Source of the DNA: Nitrospirota bacterium
GTDB taxonomy: Bacteria; Nitrospirota; Nitrospiria; Nitrospirales; UBA8639
Length of the DNA stretch: 10,144 bases
Assembly (NCBI GenBank): GCA_020355985.1
Contig: CP070628.1
Coordinates: forward strand, 1,607,342 to 1,617,485
Direction of reading: 5' to 3'
In this document: positions 1-6,301 of the stretch, piece after piece
Numbering within the stretch: position 1 is the first letter of the stretch
How the letters are laid out: each line of letters starts with the position of its first letter
Notes under the pieces: generated by a model
What the model was told of the DNA's origin: nothing
Databases searched by the model: none
The model's input: only the letters and a program-made list of their open reading frames with translations
Translations under genes and position numbers: made by a program

Positions 1-66
1 CAACAAGCTTCAAAGACCGTAGATTTCCTTGAAGTTCCCAGTCCTTCTCCAGACTTGCTAACATGA
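1..66 (+). CDS. Possible 3' end of an upstream gene (partial)
   Basis: Frame 1 is open from the window edge to a TGA at 64-66 and would encode a C-terminus ending in PSPSPDLLT. The other two plus frames hit stops by position 30. The fragment is too short to assign to a family. An upstream gene on the same strand would fit the exporter operon that follows; a TolC-type outer-membrane gene often sits there, but nothing in these 21 residues shows that. The minus strand is also open over part of this stretch, so the call rests only on an open frame and a stop placed 41 bp before the next gene. Confidence 0.3.
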   Translation, partial: QQASKTVDFLEVPSPSPDLLT

Positions 67-70
67 AGTA

Positions 71-98
71 TTGGCATTCGGTCTTTTTTGAATAACTT
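71..98 (+). promoter_or_regulatory. Weak candidate promoter just ahead of the exporter operon
   Basis: TTGGCA at 71-76 matches the sigma-70 -35 consensus at five of six bases. A poor -10-like TAACTT lies at 93-98 after a 16-bp spacer containing a run of six T (84-89). If real, transcription would begin near 105, almost at the ATG at 108, giving a nearly leaderless message. AAAGACCG at 12-19 is the exact reverse complement of CGGTCTTT at 79-86, directly overlapping the T run, but the 59-nt loop makes a classical terminator unlikely. Confidence 0.2.
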
Positions 99-107
99 GC
101 TTTTACC

Positions 108-1247
108 ATGACACGGAAAATCTTACTCACCAGCTTGGTCCTCATGGTTGGTACCGGCATCGGTTTATATGCCTATCTCCCTAACCTTCAATCGGATTCC
201 TCTGAAAAGCCCCCTCCAGCTACGATTGAAGTCGTACGGAGCTCATTGCAAACACGAGTGTCTGAAACCGGAACGGTCCAACCCTCGAAAACGATCGAGA
301 TCAAATCGCAATTTTCCGGCGAAGTCGCCCAACTGTTCGTCTCCAGCGGACAGGCCGTCAAAAAAGGTGAACTGCTGGCGATTATTCGACAGGAATCCAG
401 CCAAGCCCGGCAAGTGGCTCAGCTTCGGGAGGCGATTCAAGAAGAACGTCTGAACGTGAAGACCGCACAGCGGGAATGGGTCCGTTCGCAATCATTATAT
501 GAGAAAGGATTTATTGCTCAACAAGAACTGGAAACGGCAGAGGAAAAGTATCAACGCGCGCTTCTTCGTTTGGAACTCTCCGAACGACAATTGCTCCTGG
601 CCTTAGGTGGCAATGAAGAACTGTTCAAGCGATATCAAGAAGGCTCGACGCAGAGCACTCGGCCAGAAGAATTCCAGGTTCGCTCGCCAACGGAAGGGAC
701 GGTCCTGGAAATTCTCGTGAATGCTGGCGAGATTATTACTTCAGGAACGGCTACCTTCGGTGGGGGCACAATACTCATGAAACTGGCCGATTTGTCCCGA
801 ATGATCGTCAAAGCCAAAATCAACGAAGTGAATATTCCGCGGGTGGCGGTCAATCAAGACGTAGATATTCGCTTAGATGCCCTTCCCGGACAAACTTTTC
901 AGGGAACAGTCAAAAGGATCGCAACACAAGGTGTTAAGACAGAAAACATTGTCACCTATGAAGTCACTATCTCTATTGACACACTACATAAGGCCCTCAA
1001 GCCCATGCTCACTGCCAATATCGATATCGTGACCAAACAGTTGGAGGACGTCCTCACGATTCCTTTGGAAGCCCTTCGTGTGGAAAACGGTGATGACGTG
1101 GTGGAGTTATTAATTGATGAGGTCCCCAAAATTAGGAAGGTTCGGGTTGCATTTCGGACCGACACGCAAGCCGTAATCACCCAAGGCCTTCAAGAACACG
1201 ACCAAGTAATCATACCGTCTTTTAAGGTCAACGAGGCTCCCCACTAA
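108..1247 (+). CDS. Periplasmic adaptor (membrane fusion) protein of a MacA/HlyD-type exporter
   Basis: This is the adaptor that would link an inner-membrane ABC transporter to an outer-membrane channel. The 379 residues follow the usual order for the family. There is an N-terminal membrane anchor at about 4-24. The first half of the lipoyl-like barrel-sandwich is at about 45-95 (GEVAQLFVSSGQAVKKGELL). An alpha-helical hairpin rich in E, Q, R and L covers about 97-175. The second lipoyl half follows at about 188-215 (VRSPTEGTVLEILVNAGE), a beta-barrel at about 230-315, and a membrane-proximal domain to about 372. ATG 108 is the first usable start after an in-frame TAA at 93-95. I see no Shine-Dalgarno sequence before it. 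The ATPase starts 21 bp downstream, so the transporter context is strong. Substrate cannot be read from the sequence; MacA relatives serve macrolides, peptides or lipid-linked compounds. Confidence 0.92.
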   Translation: MTRKILLTSLVLMVGTGIGLYAYLPNLQSDSSEKPPPATIEVVRSSLQTRVSETGTVQPSKTIEIKSQFSGEVAQLFVSSGQAVKKGELLAIIRQESSQARQVAQLREAIQEERLNVKTAQREWVRSQSLYEKGFIAQQELETAEEKYQRALLRLELSERQLLLALGGNEELFKRYQEGSTQSTRPEEFQVRSPTEGTVLEILVNAGEIITSGTATFGGGTILMKLADLSRMIVKAKINEVNIPRVAVNQDVDIRLDALPGQTFQGTVKRIATQGVKTENIVTYEVTISIDTLHKALKPMLTANIDIVTKQLEDVLTIPLEALRVENGDDVVELLIDEVPKIRKVRVAFRTDTQAVITQGLQEHDQVIIPSFKVNEAPH

Positions 1248-1258
1248 AGTGGGAAGCC
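1235..1258 (+). promoter_or_regulatory. Intercistronic hairpin enclosing the adaptor stop codon
   Basis: GGCTcCCCACT (1235-1245) and AGTGGGaAGCC (1248-1258) are complementary over 11-nt arms with one C/A mismatch. In RNA the innermost pair would open to leave a TAAA tetraloop, so the TAA stop codon of the adaptor gene sits in the loop. There is no T-run behind it, so it does not look like an intrinsic terminator. It ends 10 nt before the ATPase ATG, where a ribosome would bind. It could stabilise the upstream message or lower translation of the downstream gene; neither role is shown. Confidence 0.5.
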
Positions 1259-1268
1259 ACCCGTAATT

Positions 1269-1970
1269 ATGCTGATCGTTTTACGTAAAATTAGCAAGGT
1301 CTATAAGGCTGGGGATGTCGAGGTTCCGGCTCTCATCGACCTCAACCTGAATGTGGAGCAAGGGGAATTCGTGGCCATCATTGGCCAGTCCGGGAGCGGC
1401 AAAACCACCCTTTTGGATATTCTTGGCTGCTTAAGCCATCCCACGAACGGCGATTATTGGCTTGATGGAGAAAACGTCCGCGAACTCTCCGATTCCCAAT
1501 TGACCATAATACGCAACAAAAAAATCGGGTTTATATTTCAAACGTTTCATTTACTGCCTCGAAAAACCGCCTTGGAAAATGTCCAACTTCCACTTATGTA
1601 CGCCAGAGCCCCGCGAGCTATCCAACACGATAGAGCCCAGGAGATGTTGACGATGGTTGGCCTTAAAGATCGCCTGTATCATTACAGCAATCAATTATCG
1701 GGAGGGCAACAACAACGCGTGGCGATTGCTAGGGCCCTAGCAAACCGCCCCGCTCTTTTGCTTGCCGACGAACCGACCGGGAATTTAGATAGTAAGTCTG
1801 GGAACGATATCATGACCGTGTTTGAACAGCTTCACCGACAAGGGCAGACTATTATCATCATTACACACGACCTACTCATCGCCCAACGAGCCAAACGCTG
1901 CATTACCCTCTCCGATGGGAAAATCGTGTCAGATGAAGTGACACATCAATCATCAGGAATAGTGGTTTAA
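1269..1970 (+). CDS. ABC transporter ATP-binding protein, MacB/LolD type
   Basis: This nucleotide-binding subunit would power the exporter by ATP hydrolysis at the inner membrane face. All ABC motifs are intact in 233 residues: Walker [10 protein letters not shown] at 39-47, Q-loop Gln91 (IFQTFHLLP), signature LSGGQQQR at 143-150, Walker [10 protein letters not shown] at 163-171 with its glutamate, D-loop NLDS, and switch His200 (ITHD). The length and the NLDSKSG stretch fit the MacB/LolD branch. Unlike E. coli MacB, the ATPase is not fused to the permease. The ATG at 1269 lies 21 bp after the adaptor stop and 10 bp after the hairpin, with no clear ribosome site. The permease begins 14 bp after its stop. 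Translation may therefore depend on ribosomes arriving from upstream. Confidence 0.95.
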   Translation: MLIVLRKISKVYKAGDVEVPALIDLNLNVEQGEFVAIIGQSGSGKTTLLDILGCLSHPTNGDYWLDGENVRELSDSQLTIIRNKKIGFIFQTFHLLPRKTALENVQLPLMYARAPRAIQHDRAQEMLTMVGLKDRLYHYSNQLSGGQQQRVAIARALANRPALLLADEPTGNLDSKSGNDIMTVFEQLHRQGQTIIIITHDLLIAQRAKRCITLSDGKIVSDEVTHQSSGIVV

Positions 1971-1984
1971 TAGCACTTTTATTT

Positions 1985-3274
1985 ATGTTACCCGCCATTA
2001 TTCACGACGCATTCAAAAATCTTTCTGCAAATTTGTTGCGCACAGGCCTAACCATGTTAGGCGTCATTATTGGCGTGGCCTCTGTCATTGCGATGATCGC
2101 TATTGTCGAAGGAGGACAAGTATGGCTCGTCAATTCGATTGAGCGGTTAGGAACCAACTTGCTGTTTGTCTGGAAAAAGCGCCTAACGGTTGAAGAACGT
2201 AGAATGTTTGCTGGGAGAAATGTGAAGCTTAAATATGACGATGCTCTAGCCATCAGACAACATTTCCCGGAATTGACCGTTGCGCCGGAGGTTGGGTTTG
2301 ATGGTCAGTTGAAAGCTGGAAATCGTGATTTTAGTGGGCGCATTACTGGAACATCTCCAGAGTATAGTGAAATCAGAAATTTTTTCCCTGCAGAAGGACG
2401 TTTCTTAACAACAGTGGACCTTCAGAAATGGCGGCGTTCAGTGGTCTTAGGGAACACTATCGCAGAAGTCCTATTTGGCACCGAATCTCCCATCGGCAAG
2501 GAGGTGAAAATCTTTCTGCGTGTCAAAAAAAGAAATCCAAGTAATGCCACAAATGGGGATAATGAGGAACAGCAGCCTGTTGGAGAATATCGGTTTGTCG
2601 TCATTGGAGTCATGGAACCCAAAGGGGAAATATATGGGCAAGATCGGGATGAGATGATCTTTATTCCTGCCACAACGTTGCTTCGATACTTCACAGGTAC
2701 GGATAGGATTGGTTCGATGATCATTCAAGTTCCGGATCGAAACCGAATGGATGAATTTACCCAGAAACTGCATCAGTTCCTTGTTCAACGGCATGATGGC
2801 GTCGATGATATTCGTATCCGTAACCAGGGGGAGTTTTTGGGTGCCGTGGAGCAGACCCTCTGGACATTTCGGATTGTCCTTGGGGGAATTGCCATTGTCG
2901 CCCTCCTTGTGGGAGGAATCGGAATTATGAATATCATGCTCGTCACGGTCACCGAACGCACTCGAGAAATCGGATTGCGAAAGGCCATTGGGGCAAGACG
3001 TGAAGATATTCTTCTGCAATTTTTAATTGAATCCACCACCATTAGTATCATTGGGGGGGGACTTGGAATCATTCTCGGCATCTTTGCCGCCTATGGGTTT
3101 GGCAACCTGGTGGCCCAAGCTATGCCCGGGGGAGGAGATTGGGGAGCTGTGGTAGAACCTACCGCCATACTTATTGCCTTTACCTTTGCCGTTGGGGTAG
3201 GGATTCTTTTCGGCCTGTTTCCTGCCATGAAAGCATCCAAGTTAGATCCAGCCGAAGCCTTGCGATACCAATAA
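1985..3274 (+). CDS. MacB-type ABC transporter permease (FtsX domain)
   Basis: This is the membrane subunit of the exporter, 429 residues, partner of the ATPase and adaptor encoded just upstream. The N-terminus has the family pattern NLLRTGLTMLGVIIGVASVI (about 16-35), a first membrane helix at about 22-42. A periplasmic MacB core domain follows at about 43-290, carrying a hydrophilic stretch rich in N, E and Q near 180-195. The FtsX domain then has three helices at about 297-319, 345-370 and 389-414, with the coupling segment TERTREIGLRKAIGARREDI between the first two and the usual ending KLDPAEALRYQ. This four-helix topology is that of MacB-type mechanotransmission exporters. A run of eight G at 3053-3060 lies in the codons for the third helix. 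No Shine-Dalgarno sequence precedes the ATG; the 14-bp gap to the ATPase suggests coupling. Confidence 0.93.
   Translation: MLPAIIHDAFKNLSANLLRTGLTMLGVIIGVASVIAMIAIVEGGQVWLVNSIERLGTNLLFVWKKRLTVEERRMFAGRNVKLKYDDALAIRQHFPELTVAPEVGFDGQLKAGNRDFSGRITGTSPEYSEIRNFFPAEGRFLTTVDLQKWRRSVVLGNTIAEVLFGTESPIGKEVKIFLRVKKRNPSNATNGDNEEQQPVGEYRFVVIGVMEPKGEIYGQDRDEMIFIPATTLLRYFTGTDRIGSMIIQVPDRNRMDEFTQKLHQFLVQRHDGVDDIRIRNQGEFLGAVEQTLWTFRIVLGGIAIVALLVGGIGIMNIMLVTVTERTREIGLRKAIGARREDILLQFLIESTTISIIGGGLGIILGIFAAYGFGNLVAQAMPGGGDWGAVVEPTAILIAFTFAVGVGILFGLFPAMKASKLDPAEALRYQ
3053..3060 (+). repeat. Homopolymer of eight G inside the permease gene
   Basis: Eight consecutive G encode part of an IIGGGLG stretch in the third membrane helix. 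The frame reached by gaining one G (or by a -1 ribosomal shift) stays open from 3046 to the stop at 4024-4026, so it runs into the downstream CPBP gene without a stop. Confidence 0.95.
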
Positions 3275-3339
3275 AGGATAGAGATTTCACCAAATTTACG
3301 GAGCCGAAACCTCACGACATTGACTACCATCGAACGCTT

Positions 3340-4026
3340 GTGACAAGACATGGAGAAAAAGCCTCAGGTTTAGCCCTCCTTCCACCCTTGACCACCATCG
3401 GGTTTTACCTGCTGCCCTCCCACTGGCAATCCCAACTGGTTGTTCAATGGATTCCACAATTGATCGCGTACCTGGCATTTGGATTTTGGGCCTTTCATAA
3501 TGTTGACCGACGATCCAAACTGGGTCTTGAATCGGACAAAATCAAAGCAGGGCTGGGGTGGGGAGCGGTTACGGGAATAATCTTAGGATGCGTAAATACA
3601 GGGATTATTCTCTACTTGGTCCCAGCTTTTGGGAAAGACATCGATTTCCTCCGGCACACACCCCACGCTCACATACCTGTTTGGATCATGGTGCCATGGT
3701 TCATTATATTTATCGCCATTGCGGTAGAAGTGAATTTTCGGGGGTTCTTGCTTGGACGCTTGCTGACCTTGTTCTCCCAAATCACAAGACCATCAAAGGA
3801 CTTAAACTTTCTCCCGTCATTCATGGCCCTGGGAATATCCAGCTTGGCCTTTGCTTTTGACCCGTTTATGGTCTCCACCTTTCAACATCTCCATTGGATT
3901 GCAGTTTGGGATGGCTTTATCTGGGGATGGATATGGCTACGAACTCGGAACCTGTATATCCCCATTGCCGCGCACTCTATGGAAGTGATTATTGAATACC
4001 TCATTATCCGTGCGGCTTTGGCATGA
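3340..4026 (+). CDS. CPBP-family (CAAX protease/bacteriocin-processing-like) integral membrane protein with eroded motifs
   Basis: From GTG 3340 the product has 228 residues with several hydrophobic helices, including one at about 117-127 (IMVPWFIIFIA) that runs into EVNFRGFLLGRLL (130-142). That segment matches CPBP motif 1 (EExxxR) except that the first glutamate is Val129; Glu130 and Arg134 remain. Where motif 2 (FxxxH) is expected, the sequence is SLAFAFDPF, with Pro in place of His. Motif 3 keeps His212 (IAAHSMEV) but lacks the usual Asn four residues on. CPBP proteins are usually intramembrane metal-independent or Rce1-like proteases; this one may be inactive or act only as a binding protein. 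The start is uncertain: no ATG lies in frame after the permease stop, GTG 3340 has no ribosome site, and ATT 3319 or ACG 3298 are rarer alternatives. A TTG at 3139 would overlap the permease by 136 bp and encode an unlikely Cys/Arg-rich leader. The stop overlaps the next start by 4 bp. Confidence 0.7.
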   Translation: MTRHGEKASGLALLPPLTTIGFYLLPSHWQSQLVVQWIPQLIAYLAFGFWAFHNVDRRSKLGLESDKIKAGLGWGAVTGIILGCVNTGIILYLVPAFGKDIDFLRHTPHAHIPVWIMVPWFIIFIAIAVEVNFRGFLLGRLLTLFSQITRPSKDLNFLPSFMALGISSLAFAFDPFMVSTFQHLHWIAVWDGFIWGWIWLRTRNLYIPIAAHSMEVIIEYLIIRAALA

Positions 4027-5060
4027 CCCCTTCTTTTTCTCCCCACCTAGTCAACGGCCTCTTTGGCGATCCTGGTCTCTATGTAGAAATTCGGTGGAGC
4101 CGCAGGGCCCTCCTGTTTGATTTGGGAGATAACACACCGTTAAGCCCAACTTCTCTTCTACGTGTCCAGGATATTTTTTTGTCACATACCCACATGGATC
4201 ATTTTATCGGCTTTGACCGCTTACTCCGAGTGGCTCTTGGCCGTGGCAAGCGAATTCGCGTTTACGGCCCGCCTGGACTTATTGCTAACATCCACGGCAA
4301 GCTCCAGGGCTATACCTGGAACCTGGTGGATGGTTATCCCTTGAGCCTGGAGGTTCGGGAATTTCACTCCGACCGGATTGAGGTGGCCGTGTTTCACGCA
4401 AAAGATGGATTCACCTGCCAACACCACCCACCCATTCCAGGGGACCATTCCAATGTGTTTTCGGTACTCGCAGAACCCTCCCTCACCGTCCGGGCGGTCG
4501 CCCTGGATCATCGCATTCCTTCTCTAGCCTTTGCACTGGAGGAACCGTTTCATATCAATATCAACAAGGTTCGTTTGCATGAAGCCGGCCTGCCAGTGGG
4601 CTCCTGGCTCAAAGAAGTTAAACAACGGATTTGGGAAGGAAAGCCCGACTCTTATATCGTGGATGCCACGCTTTACTTTGAACACCGCAAGGAACATAGA
4701 ACATTTATTCTTGGAGACCTCAAAGAACGATTTGTCACCATTTCCCGTGGGCAGAAAATCGCTTATGTTGTGGATTGCCGTTATGATACGGCCAACGAAA
4801 GAAAAATTCTTGATCTTTGCTTGAACGCCGACACGATGTTTTGCGAGGCACTATTTTTAGAGAGAGATCGCGAAAAAGCGGCCAACCGCTATCACCTCAC
4901 CGCCCGACAAGCAGGTATGTTGGGACGAAAGGCCCAGGTACAACAATTAGTGGTCTTTCACTTCTCGCCCCGCTACACCGGTCAGGGAGATATCATTCAA
5001 CAGGAGGCTCGCGAGGCCTTCATGGCGACTCAACAAGAAGGGCATGGAAAATCGGTATGA
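4023..5060 (+). CDS. RNase Z-like metallo-beta-lactamase-fold hydrolase
   Basis: This probable zinc phosphodiesterase resembles tRNA 3'-processing RNase Z (ElaC/Trz) through the whole chain of 345 residues. Metal-ligand candidates are His55, His57, Asp59 and His60 in SHTHMDHFIG, His163 in ALDHRIPS, Asp251 in YVVDCRYD, and His313 in FHFSPRY. Glu275 (CEALF) and His291 (YHLTARQAG) match the catalytic-loop positions of RNase Z. The segment VRLHEAGLPVGSWLKEVK (183-200) matches the family's stretch before the C-terminal half. Differences are HTHMDH in place of the usual HLHGDH, VDC in place of GDT around Asp251, and a length somewhat above a typical bacterial RNase Z. It may process tRNA ends or be a paralogue acting on another nucleic acid or cyclic nucleotide. 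The ATG overlaps the previous stop as ATGA with no ribosome site, which points to translational coupling with the membrane protein. Confidence 0.8.
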   Translation: MTPSFSPHLVNGLFGDPGLYVEIRWSRRALLFDLGDNTPLSPTSLLRVQDIFLSHTHMDHFIGFDRLLRVALGRGKRIRVYGPPGLIANIHGKLQGYTWNLVDGYPLSLEVREFHSDRIEVAVFHAKDGFTCQHHPPIPGDHSNVFSVLAEPSLTVRAVALDHRIPSLAFALEEPFHININKVRLHEAGLPVGSWLKEVKQRIWEGKPDSYIVDATLYFEHRKEHRTFILGDLKERFVTISRGQKIAYVVDCRYDTANERKILDLCLNADTMFCEALFLERDREKAANRYHLTARQAGMLGRKAQVQQLVVFHFSPRYTGQGDIIQQEAREAFMATQQEGHGKSV

Positions 5061-5395
5061 ATGAAGGGCTGAAATACGCAGCTTATTTTTTCTTAGGCGG
5101 CTTACTGGTGAGTGTATCCACGTATCTTGGCAGTCATGGCAAAGGCTTTCTAGCAGCACTGGCCAGTACGTTGCCCGTCATTAGCGGAGTCACGTTTATC
5201 CTGATCTATCTCAATGCCGGAGCCTCACCCACCGTCTCGTTCGGCAAAAATTTGATTTGGCTCTCCCCCCCATGGTTTATGTATGTAGGCACGATGATCT
5301 TCGTCGTCCCCAAATTGGGATTTTGGCCGGCCTACGCTCTCGCCATTGGGCTTTATATCGCAGGAGTCGGACTCACACGGCTGATTATTCATTAG
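5057..5395 (+). CDS. Small four-helix membrane protein, DUF3147/GlpM-like
   Basis: ATG 5057 overlaps the RNase Z-like stop at 5058-5060 as ATGA, giving 112 residues; a longer reading from 4817 would lie inside the upstream gene and is not credible. Hydrophobic segments lie at about 7-23, 29-50, 65-82 and 87-108, separated by short polar turns. The pattern of a glycine-rich first helix, GFLAALASTLPVISGVTFI in the second, then PPWFMYVG and a final AYALAIGLYIAG helix recalls the DUF3147/GlpM group of small inner-membrane proteins, whose function is not established. The identification is by eye. The next gene starts 2 bp after its stop. Confidence 0.75.
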   Translation: MNEGLKYAAYFFLGGLLVSVSTYLGSHGKGFLAALASTLPVISGVTFILIYLNAGASPTVSFGKNLIWLSPPWFMYVGTMIFVVPKLGFWPAYALAIGLYIAGVGLTRLIIH

Positions 5396-5397
5396 GA

Positions 5398-5829
5398 ATG
5401 GACCAAAGCATGACGGATTTCATTAAACCAAGCATTCACGCGTTTCTGATCTGTGACACCATTATCATTGATAGTCTCACCGGCAAGAAAAGCATCATTG
5501 GAGCCTTCACCCATCTTTGGGCCAAAACCTTTCCTTGCCAACATCCTCAAGTTGGAGTGTATTTCTCGTTGACCGACGCAGAAGGCAAATACGCCTTTGA
5601 CATTCAGTTAGTCTACCTGGATAAGGATCAAATAGTTGGGAAGGGCTCACTACCGCCCATTGAGATTCAAAACCGATTAGCCACGCATGACTTTGGGGTT
5701 AATATTCCCTATTTGGTTTTTCCCGGACCAGGGAAATACGAATTTCGCCTTTACGCCGATGGGAACTTTATCACCCAAAAAGACTTCCAAGTCATTCAAC
5801 AAGAAAAACCGGCTCAGCCTCAATCATAA
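5398..5829 (+). CDS. DUF6941-like small soluble protein
   Basis: A 143-residue protein without signal peptide or membrane helix. It opens with a strand pattern IHAFLICDTIIIDSLTGKKS followed by IIGAFTHLWAKTFPCQHP, then alternating beta-strands ending in GPGKYEFRLYADGNFI. This is the appearance of the DUF6941 group, beta-sandwich-like proteins of unknown function often described from the phrase 'cD.iivD..tgK.siiGiF'. ATG 5398 directly abuts an AGGA (5394-5397), too close for a normal ribosome site. ATG 5410 in the same frame, giving 139 residues, has that AGGA 12 nt upstream and may be the true start. The gene ends the tightly packed block, with the next gene about 110 bp away. Confidence 0.8.
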   Translation: MDQSMTDFIKPSIHAFLICDTIIIDSLTGKKSIIGAFTHLWAKTFPCQHPQVGVYFSLTDAEGKYAFDIQLVYLDKDQIVGKGSLPPIEIQNRLATHDFGVNIPYLVFPGPGKYEFRLYADGNFITQKDFQVIQQEKPAQPQS

Positions 5830-5833
5830 ACCA

Positions 5834-5880
5834 TGACGTTAAACACCAAAATTTTCTCACTTACATTGAAGGGAACGTCA
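5834..5880 (+). repeat. Inverted repeat upstream of the lipoprotein gene
   Basis: TGACGTT (5834-5840) and AACGTCA (5874-5880) are perfect 7-nt inverted copies with 33 nt between them. They lie in the 109-bp gap between the DUF6941-like gene and the lipoprotein gene. Downstream is a good -10-like TATTAT (5907-5912), but I see no matching -35. The pair could be a divided operator or a coincidence; there is no T-run to make it a terminator. Confidence 0.3.
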
Positions 5881-5938
5881 ATACGTGGGCTCCAGGATAA
5901 ATCACCTATTATATCCGTCACACACAAAGGAGCTAATG

Positions 5939-6301
5939 ATGCATAAAGGTACCTTAGCCTTGATCGTCTTGGTTGTTTTCCTTCCTGGATGTACCTCAAC
6001 TGGAACTTTGGGAATCATCACCAAAAGTTCTGCAAATCCCGCAAAATTGCTTCAATCGGCACAAGACTTCGAGGAACTAGGATTGACCGAGGGTGAGGCC
6101 TGTCGACACTTTATCTTGGCGATCATTCCTTTTGGAAATTCCAATCTTGAAGAAGCTGTGAACAAGGCCCTAGAGAAAACTGGTGGAGATGCCCTTATTA
6201 ATGTTAGTGCAACCAGTAGCCTTTACGGTTTTGTCCCCCTCTATAATGTGTATTCCTATACCTGCACCACGGTGAGAGGAATCGCTATCAAATTCAAATA
6301 G
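5939..6301 (+). CDS. Small periplasmic lipoprotein, TRL-like
   Basis: The 120-residue product begins with a short lipoprotein signal: MHKG, a hydrophobic core at 5-15, and lipobox LPGC with the lipidated Cys18. Proline at -2 of the lipobox is unusual but tolerated in some bacteria. Thr at +2 does not signal inner-membrane retention. The mature part contains AIIPFGNSNLEEAVNKALEK (61-80) and GGDALINVSATSS (82-94), an alpha/beta pattern like TRL-type and similar small envelope lipoproteins of unknown role. Cys55 and Cys109 could form a disulfide. The start was chosen from AAAGGAG at 5926-5932, which lies 6 nt before ATG 5939; an adjacent ATG at 5936 lies only 3 nt away. This is the strongest ribosome site on the plus strand up to here, in contrast to the genes upstream. 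Confidence 0.75.
   Translation: MHKGTLALIVLVVFLPGCTSTGTLGIITKSSANPAKLLQSAQDFEELGLTEGEACRHFILAIIPFGNSNLEEAVNKALEKTGGDALINVSATSSLYGFVPLYNVYSYTCTTVRGIAIKFK

Noticed and set aside
12..89. AAAGACCG/CGGTCTTT pair followed by T-run as an intrinsic terminator
   Set aside because: The loop would be 59 nt, too long for a normal terminator, and most of it overlaps the possible upstream coding end.
2471..3019. 182-codon open frame on the minus strand inside the permease gene
   Set aside because: It lies wholly opposite conserved permease codons, has no ribosome site and resembles no family I know.
3139..3339. Extending the CPBP gene upstream to the TTG at 3139
   Set aside because: It would overlap the permease by 136 bp, and the extra residues are rich in Cys, Arg and Ser like an out-of-frame reading of the permease gene.
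4817..5056. Longer version of the small membrane protein starting inside the RNase Z-like gene
   Set aside because: The extra 80 residues are an off-frame reading of conserved RNase Z-like sequence; ATG 5057 gives a compact four-helix protein with the same ATGA overlap seen in the gene before it.
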